A stretch of DNA of 57,880 nucleotides. It comes from UBA1731 sp964440985. Its GTDB lineage: Bacteria > Verrucomicrobiota > Kiritimatiellia > RFP12 > UBA1067. The notes under the pieces were generated by a model. That model worked only from the letters and a program-made list of their open reading frames with translations, did no database searches and was not told the origin of the DNA. This document shows positions 22,091 to 31,069 of this stretch, piece by piece; within the stretch, counting starts at the first letter, position 1; every line of letters begins with the position of its first letter. The stretch is from assembly GCA_964440985.1 (NCBI GenBank), contig CAYTWE010000010.1:1-57880 (forward strand), read 5' to 3'. The position numbers and the translations under genes were made by a program.

Positions 22091-23526
22091 AGCGCCGCCA
22101 GCTTCCGGGCTATTATCGCCCCGACAGTCTTGGGGTCGGCCTTGCCCTTCGACAGTTTCATCACCTGTCCGACGAAGAACCCGGCCGCCGCCTTTTTCCC
22201 GGCCTTGTAGTCGGCAACGACATTCGGATTCGCGGCGATGGCCTGATCGACAAACGCCTCAAGCGCGCCTGTGTCGCTCACGGCTCCAAGACCGCGCTCC
22301 GCAACTATCTTTTCCGGATCGCCGCCCTTCTCGAACAGCTCCGGCAGGAGCTCCTTCAGGGTGGGCCCGTTTATCTTCCCGTTGGTGTGAAGCGCCACGA
22401 GAGAGCGCAATGCCTCCGGCGTCATCGCACATTCAACGATGCGCTTTCCGGAGGAGTTCAGAAGAGCCATCACGTCCGACATGAACAGGTTGCAGAGAGC
22501 CTTGGCCGTTTTTTTGTCCAATCCTTTCGCCGCAGCCTCGAAATAGTCGGCGTTTTCCTTCTGTCCGGAAAGGACCTCCGCATCGTATTCCGCGATTCCG
22601 TACTGTTCCGTCATGCGGGCGCGGCGCAACTCAGGCATCTCCGGCAGGAGCGACTTCCATTCAGAAACCTGCTCCTCGGAGAGCGCGACGGGGACAAGGT
22701 CAGGTTCGGGGAAGTAGCGGTAGTCGTGCGCATTCTCCTTCGAACGCATCGAAGCCGTCTCAAGGGACTCTGCGTCCCACCGCCGCGTCTCCTGGATGAT
22801 CGGAATCGAATGAGCCATGCACTCGCGCTGTCTGCGGGCTTCGTGCTCAAGGGCGGCGTGTATGCCCTTGAACGAGTTCATGTTCTTTATCTCGACCTTC
22901 GTGCCGAGACGCGTCTCGCCGACGGGACGTATCGAGATGTTGACGTCCGAACGCATGTTCCCCTCTTCGAGGTTGCAGTCCGAAACGCCAGCGTAGACCA
23001 GCATCTCCTTCAACGCCGTAAGGTACGCTATCGCCTCGTCGGCGCTCGACATGTCAGGTTCGGAGACGATCTCCATGAGCGGAGTGCCGCCACGGTTGAA
23101 GTCCACTCCGGAATGCGCCGCATAGTGGTTGATCTTTGCGGCATCCTCCTCGAGATGGATGTGGTTTATGCGGATGAACTTCTTCGTTCCGTCCGCAAGG
23201 GTGATCTCCACGCCGCCGCCAATGCAGAGGGGATTGCCGTTCTCGGATATCTGGTAGTCCTTCGCCATGTCTGGATAGAAGTAGTTCTTCCTGTCGAAAG
23301 TGGCGTGCCTGTTGATCTCGCATCCGAGCATCAGTCCGCTCATGACGGTCAGTTTCACGGCTTCGCGGTTGACCACCGGAAGCGCACCCGGATATCCCAG
23401 ACAGATGGGGCAGACGTTAGTGTTCGGTTCGCATCCCGTCTTGAGAAGGCATCCGCAGAACATCTTCGTGCGGGTCTTCAGCTGGACGTGCGTCTCAAGT
23501 CCGATAGTGTTTTCAAATTCCATCAT
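22087..23526 (-). CDS. gatB: Aspartyl/glutamyl-tRNA(Asn/Gln) amidotransferase subunit B
   Basis: A 479-residue subunit of the GatCAB complex, which converts mischarged Glu-tRNA(Gln) or Asp-tRNA(Asn) to the amide form. The N-terminal kinase-like domain opens with GLETHVQLKTRTKMFCGC; the zinc Cys pair is in KMFCGC and NTNVCPICLGYPG. The DFNRGGTPLMEIVSEPDM and EEGNMRSDVNIS blocks are diagnostic. The C-terminal YqeY-like tail (about 330-479), ending in VGQVMKLSKGKADPK, binds tRNA. It is separated from gatA by a secretin gene, whereas gatC and gatA are adjacent. Confidence 0.97.
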   Translation of the reverse strand: MMEFENTIGLETHVQLKTRTKMFCGCLLKTGCEPNTNVCPICLGYPGALPVVNREAVKLTVMSGLMLGCEINRHATFDRKNYFYPDMAKDYQISENGNPLCIGGGVEITLADGTKKFIRINHIHLEEDAAKINHYAAHSGVDFNRGGTPLMEIVSEPDMSSADEAIAYLTALKEMLVYAGVSDCNLEEGNMRSDVNISIRPVGETRLGTKVEIKNMNSFKGIHAALEHEARRQRECMAHSIPIIQETRRWDAESLETASMRSKENAHDYRYFPEPDLVPVALSEEQVSEWKSLLPEMPELRRARMTEQYGIAEYDAEVLSGQKENADYFEAAAKGLDKKTAKALCNLFMSDVMALLNSSGKRIVECAMTPEALRSLVALHTNGKINGPTLKELLPELFEKGGDPEKIVAERGLGAVSDTGALEAFVDQAIAANPNVVADYKAGKKAAAGFFVGQVMKLSKGKADPKTVGAIIARKLAAL

Positions 23527-23547
23527 CTTACCTTCCGGCTGTAGGCC

Positions 23548-25140
23548 CTATTTCTTTTTCGTGAACGGCTTGGGGAAGCGGAACTCCGCAGACGAGTCGC
23601 GGTTCGTGAACGCGGGATCGGCGGCCTGCTCCGCAAGAGGCCGCAGGTCGAGAGACGTCACGGCGGACGAACCGCTGCGGCGATCGCCCGGCTCCTTGCG
23701 GATTCCCTGCGTGTACTCGCGGCCAAGCACGGCGTTCTTCGGAAGCCCGGCGTCGTTCTTCAGCGCATTCGGGTTTGCGAATCCCACCGTCACAAACACA
23801 AGGATCTCCTTCTGCACCTTCTGGCGCGACTTGCCGCCGAAGAGCTTGTCGCCGATCCACGGGATGTCGCGAAGGACGGGAACGCCGCTGTCTGCCTGCT
23901 CCTCTGTCGTCTTCGAAAGACCGCCTATGACCGCCGTCGTCCCGCTCGCCATAACGAAGTCGGTGACGAGGCGCTGAACGCTTATCACCGGGTACTTTGC
24001 GGAATACGACCCGATGTTGCTGTCGGACGACTTGGTGTTCGTGTCGTTCGCCCCCGCCGTCACCCAGTCCGTCTGGCTCGATATCGTCGGGACGATCGAC
24101 ACGCTTATCAGACCATTCGTTCCGACGCGCGGGGTAACCTCAAGCTCGATTCCCCAGCTGAAGAACGCCTCCTTCGCGAACATGAACTTGTCTTCGCCCG
24201 GAATCGCGGCCATCTTCATGTCCAGGTCGATGGAGTCGGAATTGCTGTTCGACGTTCGCTTCGCGGCCACGGTTATGTTGGGGTATTTCGTTGTCATGTC
24301 CACGGTCGCCTTGCGTCCGCTCGCGACGATGATTCGCGGATTGGAGAATATGCGCGTATCGTTTTCGCGTTCAAGCGCATTCAAGACAAGGTACATCTGG
24401 GAGAAGTCGAGAGTGCCGCTGAAGTGGGAGATGCTGCCGTCGCTGTCGCCACTGAACGACTTCGACGAACCGGTCGTTGTGCCGCCGGATATCTTGTAGC
24501 TCGTGGTTCCGGTGCTGTCCGCCACGGTGCGGGAGAACTCCTCCACGCCCTTTCCGACATTGTAGGCGTCAATGCCGGCGCCAAGCGTGGCAGACCCTTT
24601 CATGTCCTCAAGCATCGACCAGTCAATGCCGAGCTTGTGCATTGCGGTGGAGGAAAGCTCGACGAACCGCGCCTCGATGTACACCTGCCTCGGCTCTACG
24701 TCCACCTCCTTGATGACCGCCTCACACGCATCGATCACCACGCCCGGAGCCGTGATCATTATCATGTTGGATTCCGGGAACGCCTGCGCTATCTTCGATA
24801 TCTTGAACCCTACGCCAAAATCCCCTGACCATGTCGCATTGAACCTTTCCGCAACCTCTGAGGCGTCTACGTGGGCGAGCGTGAACGTCTTCGTGGAGAT
24901 CCGGCGTCTGCGCAGCTCGTTTTCTATCCTCGCCGTCTCTGCGGCGACTGCCTCCGGCGAGGGGACGGAATTGGTGACGATTCTCTCGATCGAGTTCGTG
25001 GTTGTGATCGTCACAAGGTTCGTGACAACCGGCACGTCCAGCGTAGTCACGAAGTTGGTGACCACCATCGATATGGCGTTCGACGCCTGCGCCGCCGAAA
25101 CGAACGCGCAGGCAAACCCGGCCAATGCGATCTTCCTCAT
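23548..25140 (-). CDS. Secretin-family outer-membrane protein (type II secretion/type IV pilus GspD-like)
   Basis: A 530-residue exported protein. The signal peptide MRKIALAGFACAFVSAAQA is preceded by a GAGAGG ribosome site; the longer frame to 25209 runs into gatA and is rejected. After a Thr/Val-rich stretch with repeated VTN motifs comes an N1-type domain (KTFTLAHVDASEVAERF, AFPESNMIMITAPG). The secretin domain begins near VYIEARFVELSSTAMHKLGIDW and ends with GVPVLRDIPWIGDKLFG and the terminal strand EILVFVTVGF. The protein is shorter than classical GspD/PilQ, lacking the N0 domain. It lies between gatA and gatB, far from other secretion genes apart from a GspK-like gene 9 kb away. Confidence 0.87.
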   Translation of the reverse strand: MRKIALAGFACAFVSAAQASNAISMVVTNFVTTLDVPVVTNLVTITTTNSIERIVTNSVPSPEAVAAETARIENELRRRRISTKTFTLAHVDASEVAERFNATWSGDFGVGFKISKIAQAFPESNMIMITAPGVVIDACEAVIKEVDVEPRQVYIEARFVELSSTAMHKLGIDWSMLEDMKGSATLGAGIDAYNVGKGVEEFSRTVADSTGTTSYKISGGTTTGSSKSFSGDSDGSISHFSGTLDFSQMYLVLNALERENDTRIFSNPRIIVASGRKATVDMTTKYPNITVAAKRTSNSNSDSIDLDMKMAAIPGEDKFMFAKEAFFSWGIELEVTPRVGTNGLISVSIVPTISSQTDWVTAGANDTNTKSSDSNIGSYSAKYPVISVQRLVTDFVMASGTTAVIGGLSKTTEEQADSGVPVLRDIPWIGDKLFGGKSRQKVQKEILVFVTVGFANPNALKNDAGLPKNAVLGREYTQGIRKEPGDRRSGSSAVTSLDLRPLAEQAADPAFTNRDSSAEFRFPKPFTKKK

Positions 25141-25144
25141 CGGC

Positions 25145-26608
25145 TCAACCTCTCGATATGTCCTCGAACGCCTTGGCGACGCGCAGAAGCGCATCTTCAC
25201 GGTACGCATCGCATATGAACTGCACCCCTACGGGAAGCCTTGCGCCGTCCGACTGCGCAAACCCGGCCGGAACGCTCACGGAGCAGTTTCCGGCAAGCGA
25301 ACCGGGGATGGTGAACAGGTCGTTCAGGTACATCGTGAGAGGATCCTGCACCTCTCCGATCTTGAACGCGGGCGTCGGCGCAACCGGCGCGATAAGCGCA
25401 TCAACCTTCGAGAACGCCTCCTCGAAATCGCGGCGAATCAGGGTGCGAACCTTGGACGCACGGCCGTAGTAGGCATCGTAGTAGCCGCTCGAAAGCACAT
25501 ACGTACCCATTATGATGCGCCTTTTCACCTCCGGGCCGAAACCTTCGGCGCGGCTGCGGGCATAGAGGTTGAACACGTCGTCGCTGCGCCCAGAGCGGTG
25601 TCCGTACCTCACGCCGTCAAAGCGGGCGAGATTGGCGGAGGCCTCGGCCGGCGCGATGATGTAGTACACCGCCATCGCGTATTCAGTATGCGGAAGGGAC
25701 ACCTCCACAAGCTTCGCCCCTGCATCCTCGCAGGCCTTGATTGCCTCGGCGGTGATGCGTTTCACCTCCGGATCGACACCGGATACGTCGTGGTACTCCT
25801 TCGGTATGCCAAGCCTGACGCCCTTCATCGAAGCGCCTTCAAGAACCTTGCGGTAATCCGGAACAGGCTCGTCAGGCGTGGTGCCGTCCATCTCGTCGCG
25901 TCCGGCGATCGCCTGCAGCAGCAGTGCGGCATCCTCCACGCTCTTCGTCATTGGACCGACCTGATCGAGGGAGCTTGCGAACGCCGTCACCCCGTAGCGG
26001 CTCACGCGCCCGTAGCTGGGCTTGAGACCGACTATGTTGCAGAAGCTCGCCGGCTGGCGTATCGAGCCGCCGGTATCGGTGCCGAGAGCGGCAATGGCCA
26101 TGTCGCCGCCAACCGCCGCCGCGCTGCCGCCGGAGCTGCCGCCCGGAACGCGGGTGACGTCATATGGGTTGCGTGTGACGCACATTCCGGAGTTCTCGGT
26201 GGACGACCCCATGGCGAACTCATCCATGTTCACACGCCCGGCGCAGACCGCTCCAGCACCTTTGAGCCGGGCTATGACAGTTGCGTCATATGGGCTTACA
26301 TACCCCTCAAGCATCTTCGATGCGCACGTGCAGGGCTGCCCCTTCACGTTTATGAGATCCTTCACGGCCACAGGAACGCCAAGCAGCGGACTCACGGCAT
26401 CACCCGAAGCTCTCCGTGCGAGAGCTTCGTCCGCCACCCTTGCTGCGTTGACTGCACCCTCTTCGTCAAAAGTGAGATACGCTCCGATCTCGCCGTTCGC
26501 CTCGTGCACCCGGTCTATCACCGCCTGCACAAGCTCCACTGAAGAAAACTCTCCGGACGCCAATCCCTTGGCGGCCCCGGCAATGCCCAACCTATGCAAT
26601 TCGTTCAC
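25145..26608 (-). CDS. gatA: Aspartyl/glutamyl-tRNA(Asn/Gln) amidotransferase subunit A
   Basis: A 487-residue amidase-signature enzyme that releases ammonia from glutamine for GatB. The catalytic triad is visible: Lys in VPVAVKDLIN, cis-Ser in PGGSSGGSAAA and nucleophile Ser in GTDTGGSIRQPA. SLDQVGPMTKSVEDAA and LFTIPGSLAGN complete the family pattern. The start is GTG at 26608, chosen because GAGGG lies 5 nt before it and GatC ends 8 bases upstream; the frame open to 26728 runs inside gatC. Gene order gatC-gatA is normal. Confidence 0.97.
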   Translation of the reverse strand: MNELHRLGIAGAAKGLASGEFSSVELVQAVIDRVHEANGEIGAYLTFDEEGAVNAARVADEALARRASGDAVSPLLGVPVAVKDLINVKGQPCTCASKMLEGYVSPYDATVIARLKGAGAVCAGRVNMDEFAMGSSTENSGMCVTRNPYDVTRVPGGSSGGSAAAVGGDMAIAALGTDTGGSIRQPASFCNIVGLKPSYGRVSRYGVTAFASSLDQVGPMTKSVEDAALLLQAIAGRDEMDGTTPDEPVPDYRKVLEGASMKGVRLGIPKEYHDVSGVDPEVKRITAEAIKACEDAGAKLVEVSLPHTEYAMAVYYIIAPAEASANLARFDGVRYGHRSGRSDDVFNLYARSRAEGFGPEVKRRIIMGTYVLSSGYYDAYYGRASKVRTLIRRDFEEAFSKVDALIAPVAPTPAFKIGEVQDPLTMYLNDLFTIPGSLAGNCSVSVPAGFAQSDGARLPVGVQFICDAYREDALLRVAKAFEDISRG

Positions 26609-26615
26609 GTTGCCC

Positions 26616-26915
26616 TCAGCTTTCCGCCCCTTCCACGATCTTGGGAAGGTAGAACTCATTCTCAGTGCGGCGCGGCGCATTTGCGAGCGCCAGTTCGCGA
26701 TCCATGGACGGGCGCACCTCATCCTCACGGAGTGCGTTGACTATTTCGCGACCGTGCATCGTCGGCTCGACGCCCTGCACGTCGACCGACGATATCTTCT
26801 CAACATACTTCACGATGTTTTCGAGCTGCCCCTGAAACACAGCCCTCTCTTCGTCCGAAAGGTCGAGACGGGCCAACTCGGCAACATACGCTACATCTAT
26901 CTTGTTTCCGTCCAT
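26616..26915 (-). CDS. gatC: Aspartyl/glutamyl-tRNA(Asn/Gln) amidotransferase subunit C
   Basis: A 99-residue subunit that wraps GatA and GatB together. VAYVAELARLDLSDEERAVF and QLENIVKYVEKISSVD form the characteristic N-terminal helices, then GVEPTMH and LREDEVRPSMDRE, and the C-terminal PRRTENEFYLPKIVE strand. It is first of the gat run and starts 16 bp after the beta-galactosidase stop, so it may depend on read-through from that region or an unseen promoter inside it. Confidence 0.96.
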   Translation of the reverse strand: MDGNKIDVAYVAELARLDLSDEERAVFQGQLENIVKYVEKISSVDVQGVEPTMHGREIVNALREDEVRPSMDRELALANAPRRTENEFYLPKIVEGAES

Positions 26916-26931
26916 GGCAATTCCTCTCCGA

Positions 26932-29900
26932 TCACTTCCTGCTGAACGGCTCCATCTTCAGCGTCCAGGATTCCTTCTGCACGTTGAAGATGTATTTGGA
27001 CATCGGCTTCGGGCCGCACGACCCGCCGCCAAGACCAAGCTGACGCACGTCAAGGTTCAGGCAGACCTCGTCGCGCCGTTCCGGATCGGCACGGAAGCGC
27101 TGCTGTCCGTTGCGGTGGCGGGCGAACTCAAGATCTTCGGCGCCGTAGTGGATCGCCTGCATGAAAAGCGGTTCAGACGCTGAGAACTTCACGCCGCGCC
27201 CGTCGGCATCAGTGAACGCCGCCCAGCGCACATCGCACCGGTAGCCGTTGTCCTGCGGACGCACATAGCTTTCGAACTGCTCTGTGACGGTCGAATCGTA
27301 CGTGCCGAAGAACGACGCCGTCTTGCGGTCTATGTAGTTTTCGCGAGGGCCGCGTCCGTAGTAGCGGATGTTCTCCATCGCCTTGTCGAGCTTGAGCGAA
27401 AGGCCGAGCCTCGGCAGCGCGGACGGCATTGTGCCGTGAGGCGTCACCGTGTTCTTCACGGTGACGGCGCCGTCAGAACCGAAGCGCCATTCCGTCTCAT
27501 GCGTGAATCCGGCCGACTTCGAGCCGGTTACGTCCACCTTGAAGCGAAGCGTGTCGCCGTCAATCTTCGCCGGATGCGCATGATAGCGAAGCTGTGTAAG
27601 ACCAGAGAGGTAGAAGCTGCCGGGTGTCTCAAGGCCGTTGCCGCGCAGCCAGATGTCGTTGTCGGTGAATGCACGGAAGCATGTGAGCTGCGGGCCGGCG
27701 ACAACGCCGGGGACCGGATCCTTGAGGATCGTCCTGCCGTTCATGACAAGCTCGCAGAGCGTGCCGGAGCGGCGGCAGAACACGGCTTTCGTGCCGCCGA
27801 CGGAAACGGAGATTGTCCTGTCATCCTGAATAAACGTCGGCTTCACGGTCTGAAGCGCAACAGGGCGCTGCGGCGGAGGTATCAGCGCGATCTGGTTGCG
27901 GGCTACAGCCCATCCCTTCTTCGCCCATGCGGTATCGTCCTTCTGAAGGAAGTTCACGTTTACGAAATATTCGGCATCCGGCTTGACATCGAACTTCGGA
28001 AGCTCGATCCTGCCCTTGGAAAGCGGGGCGAGATGCGGAACGGCAAAAGTCCCCTTGCGAACGACGGCTCCGTTCTCAACGAGTTCCCACTCGCCGTCAA
28101 ACTCGTCAGCATAGGTGAACGCGAACCTGTTTTCGAGATTGAATCCGCTGTCAACGATGAGATTGCGGTGGACATGGCCTACCTCGACAAGCTTTGCGGT
28201 GACGTTGCGAAGCGGATCCACAACGCCGTTGCAGTTGAACGGACCGTCGTTCGGCTGCTCATCCCAGTCGCCGCCATAGGAGAGGTAGCGGTCGCGCTTG
28301 CCGTCAGCCCCGACCTTGTCGGTGTACTTCCACACCGCCTGATCCACCCAGTCCCAGATGCACCCGCCGGTGAGGGAGTCGTATTTGTAGAACACGTCCC
28401 AGTACTCCTGGAAGTTTCCGATGGCGTTGCCCATGGCGTGGGCGTACTCGCACAGGAAGAACGGCTTTCCGGCCGTCTGGCCGTTCTCGTCAGGCCATCC
28501 CTTCATCCTCTCGGAGCCGTACGGCTTGTCGCCGAGACGGCCGCGCTTCTCAAGCCACTCGACCTCCGGATACATTATGGAATCCACATCGGCATCCGGA
28601 TTGCCGCGCTCCCAGTGGACCGGACGGGACGGATCGAGAGCCTTGACCTGCGCGATTGCGTTGGTGAAGCACACGCCGTGTCCGGTTTCGTTGCCCATGG
28701 ACCAGATTGCGACAGAAGGATGGTTGCGGTAGAACGTGACGTGGCGGAGGTTTCGCTCAACAATCGAATGCATCCACTCGGGGAAGCGTCCGAGCCCCTT
28801 CTCGCCGTAGCTCGGCTCATGCCCCTCGACATTCGCCTCGGCGCACACGTAGATGCCGTACCTGTCGCAGAGGTCGTACCAGAGATGATGGTCGGGATAG
28901 TGCGATGTGCGCACGGTGTTGATGTTGTACTTCTTGAAAAGCGTGATGTCCTTCATCATGTCGTCCATAGACACCGTACGGCCGTTGTCCGGACTCGCCT
29001 CGTGGCGGTTCACTCCCTTGAACTTGATCTTCCTGCCGTTGAAGAGTATCGTGTTCCCGGAAATCTTCACCTCCTTGAACCCGACCTTGCGAGTGCGGAT
29101 GTCATCACCCTTCTTGACGACGAGCGTGTAGAGGTACGGCTTTTCGGCGCTCCAAAGGTTGACGTCATGCAGCTCCACCGCACCCGCCGCGCCGGATGCG
29201 ATTTCGCGCTTCGTCGCATCGTACAGCTTCCACTCCGCGCCAGGGCATCCAGCCACCTCGATGTCGGCGTCGCGGTAGTCGTTCTTGAGCGACGTCTTCA
29301 CAACGAAATCCCAGATGCCGTCCTTCGGCATCGACCAGAGCGTGACGTCGCGGAAGATTCCCGAAAAGCGGTACATGTCCTGGTCTTCGATGTAGCTGCC
29401 GTCGCACCAGCGGTACACCTCCACCGCCAGGAGGTTCTCGCCGTCCTTCAGATGCTTCGTGATGTTGAACTCAGAAGGAAGCTTGGAATCCTCGGCGTAG
29501 CCGACCTTCTCTCCGTTCACCCACACGTAGTACGCCGAATACACGCCGTCAAAGCGCAGGAACACCTCACGGCCTTTCCAGCCCTGCGGCAAAGTGAACG
29601 TACGGCGATAGGACGACACCGGGTTGTAGTCGGACTTCCCGCTCTGCCTGTCCTTGATGAACGGCCACTCCATCTTGTGCGGATAGCGGATGTTCGAGTA
29701 GCCGGGCGAACCGAAGCCGCGCAGCTCCACGCAGCTCGGCACGTCGATGGTGAGCCAGTCGGCATCCGAAATGTCCGTGCGGTAGAAATCCTTCATGCGA
29801 AGTTCCGGATTGCCGGCCCACGAAATCTTCCATATTCCGTTCAGTGACATCATGTACGGCGTATCGGGCACAAGAGCATCCGTGAACGCCGCCTCCTCCG

Positions 29901-30048
29901 AGGCGAGCGGCATGGAGTATGCCCGGGCCGGTTCACGGTTACGCGAATTGACGGCAAGGTTCTCCCAGTCGTTCGGTTGCGCGGCGCTCACTGCCAGTAG
30001 AGCCGCAAGCGACAAAACGGACGCAATATGCTTCTTTTCTGCATTCAT
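26932..30048 (-). CDS. Exported GH2 beta-galactosidase (LacZ type)
   Basis: A 1038-residue glycoside hydrolase. The signal peptide HIASVLSLAALLAVSAAQP implies export. The start at ATG 30048 has GGAG 8 nt upstream; a GTG three codons earlier is less likely. Domains are in LacZ order: sugar-binding jelly roll (about 60-215), immunoglobulin-like domain, and TIM barrel (about 335-620) with acid/base Glu near 453 in WSMGNETGHG and nucleophile Glu near 533 in CEYAHAMGN. A second Ig domain and the C-terminal beta-sandwich of the Bgal small chain (about 740-1035) follow. It hydrolyses terminal beta-galactosides, presumably from plant or host glycans. It follows the GH127-MFS-AEC genes and has its own TGGTACAAT promoter. 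Confidence 0.93.
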   Translation of the reverse strand: MNAEKKHIASVLSLAALLAVSAAQPNDWENLAVNSRNREPARAYSMPLASEEAAFTDALVPDTPYMMSLNGIWKISWAGNPELRMKDFYRTDISDADWLTIDVPSCVELRGFGSPGYSNIRYPHKMEWPFIKDRQSGKSDYNPVSSYRRTFTLPQGWKGREVFLRFDGVYSAYYVWVNGEKVGYAEDSKLPSEFNITKHLKDGENLLAVEVYRWCDGSYIEDQDMYRFSGIFRDVTLWSMPKDGIWDFVVKTSLKNDYRDADIEVAGCPGAEWKLYDATKREIASGAAGAVELHDVNLWSAEKPYLYTLVVKKGDDIRTRKVGFKEVKISGNTILFNGRKIKFKGVNRHEASPDNGRTVSMDDMMKDITLFKKYNINTVRTSHYPDHHLWYDLCDRYGIYVCAEANVEGHEPSYGEKGLGRFPEWMHSIVERNLRHVTFYRNHPSVAIWSMGNETGHGVCFTNAIAQVKALDPSRPVHWERGNPDADVDSIMYPEVEWLEKRGRLGDKPYGSERMKGWPDENGQTAGKPFFLCEYAHAMGNAIGNFQEYWDVFYKYDSLTGGCIWDWVDQAVWKYTDKVGADGKRDRYLSYGGDWDEQPNDGPFNCNGVVDPLRNVTAKLVEVGHVHRNLIVDSGFNLENRFAFTYADEFDGEWELVENGAVVRKGTFAVPHLAPLSKGRIELPKFDVKPDAEYFVNVNFLQKDDTAWAKKGWAVARNQIALIPPPQRPVALQTVKPTFIQDDRTISVSVGGTKAVFCRRSGTLCELVMNGRTILKDPVPGVVAGPQLTCFRAFTDNDIWLRGNGLETPGSFYLSGLTQLRYHAHPAKIDGDTLRFKVDVTGSKSAGFTHETEWRFGSDGAVTVKNTVTPHGTMPSALPRLGLSLKLDKAMENIRYYGRGPRENYIDRKTASFFGTYDSTVTEQFESYVRPQDNGYRCDVRWAAFTDADGRGVKFSASEPLFMQAIHYGAEDLEFARHRNGQQRFRADPERRDEVCLNLDVRQLGLGGGSCGPKPMSKYIFNVQKESWTLKMEPFSRK

Positions 30049-30116
30049 CTCTCTCACTCCATGCTATAGATTGATGTTTAGGTATCTCGGTCTTCCTCAA
30101 ACTTGAATTGTGTGCG

Positions 30117-30125
30117 ATTGTACCA
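30117..30125 (-). promoter_or_regulatory. Extended -10 promoter of the GH2 gene
   Basis: On the minus strand TACAAT (30117-30122) is preceded by TGG (30123-30125). The predicted leader is about 60 nt. It lies directly after the AEC transporter stop codon, giving the GH2 gene its own start while the upstream genes may also read through. Confidence 0.45.
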
Positions 30126-30130
30126 TAAAT

Positions 30131-31069
30131 TCACCTGAAAATCCACATCGCGAGTCCAACCAAAACAGGCATCGTGACAATCGAGGAAATCGTCGTGACG
30201 GCGACCAGTCCCACCGATACGTCAACATCGCGACCGAACCTGACGGCAAACATCGTGTCCATCGCCGCCACCGGCGCCGATGCGGAGGCGGTAAGCGCAA
30301 CCGCCATCGTAGGGTCTATCCCGAAGCCGCGCACGGACGCAAGCCCCGCCAGAACGATTGACGGAATGACCATTAGACGAAGCGCAGAGGCCACAAGCGC
30401 AGGTGCGCACCGGAAGTATGCCGCAAACTTCGCATCGGCAAGGTAGAACCCGATTATGACCATCGCAAGCGGTGTGTTCAGATCGGAGATGTACCTGACC
30501 GGATCGTGCAGGATCGTCGGCAGCGTAGTAGATGTAAGGAACAGCGGAAGTCCGGCCGCAACGCCGATTGTGCCGGGGTTGACGAAAAGGACGCGCCGCC
30601 CGAAGCCCTTCAACGTACCGCACATCACGCGCAGCCCGTACGTCCAGCACAGAAGATTGAAAACCACAACATACACCGCCCCGTAGAACGCTCCGTCCGA
30701 ACCGAGCAGCGCGTACTCAAGGGGAATCGCCATGAAGCCGGCATTTGAGAACACCGTCGCGAACTTCAGTACGCCTCTGCGGGACTCGGTCGCCGACCGG
30801 AAGCATACCTCGGCAAATGCGATGCCAATCAGATGCGTCGCAAATGCGGCGGCGAGCGCAAAACCGAGGTTTGCAAGCGCGGCGCACGAAAACGGACGCT
30901 GAAACACGTGCACGATGAGACATGGCGTGACAACAAGGAGCAGCAGATCGACCGCCCCCTTGATGAAAGCCTCCGAAAGGAAATTCGTCTTGCGGCAGAC
31001 ATATCCCACCGCGACCAGCGCAAAAAGGACGCCCACCTGCTGGGCTGTAAGCAAAAAACCTTCAATCAT
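30131..31069 (-). CDS. AEC-family (auxin efflux carrier-like) permease
   Basis: A 312-residue inner-membrane protein with about ten hydrophobic segments in two halves, typical of the AEC/BART transporters. It starts MIEGFLLTAQQVGVLFALVAVGYVC, and the first half has FSNAGFMAIPL, the conserved discontinuous-helix region. The second half contains NPGTIGVAAGLPLF and a C-terminal APVAAMDTMF stretch. The family exports or imports organic acids such as malate. The longer frame open to 31537 lies over the MFS gene and is rejected. Its ATG overlaps the MFS stop by 4 nt. In this setting it may release fermentation acids formed from sugars. Confidence 0.88.
   Translation of the reverse strand: MIEGFLLTAQQVGVLFALVAVGYVCRKTNFLSEAFIKGAVDLLLLVVTPCLIVHVFQRPFSCAALANLGFALAAAFATHLIGIAFAEVCFRSATESRRGVLKFATVFSNAGFMAIPLEYALLGSDGAFYGAVYVVVFNLLCWTYGLRVMCGTLKGFGRRVLFVNPGTIGVAAGLPLFLTSTTLPTILHDPVRYISDLNTPLAMVIIGFYLADAKFAAYFRCAPALVASALRLMVIPSIVLAGLASVRGFGIDPTMAVALTASASAPVAAMDTMFAVRFGRDVDVSVGLVAVTTISSIVTMPVLVGLAMWIFR

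Noticed and set aside
27436..29847. 803-codon open frame on the plus strand
   Set aside because: It is exactly antisense to the GH2 beta-galactosidase, whose domains and active sites are unambiguous; long antisense frames are common at this GC content and the translation is Arg/Leu/Val-rich without any domain.
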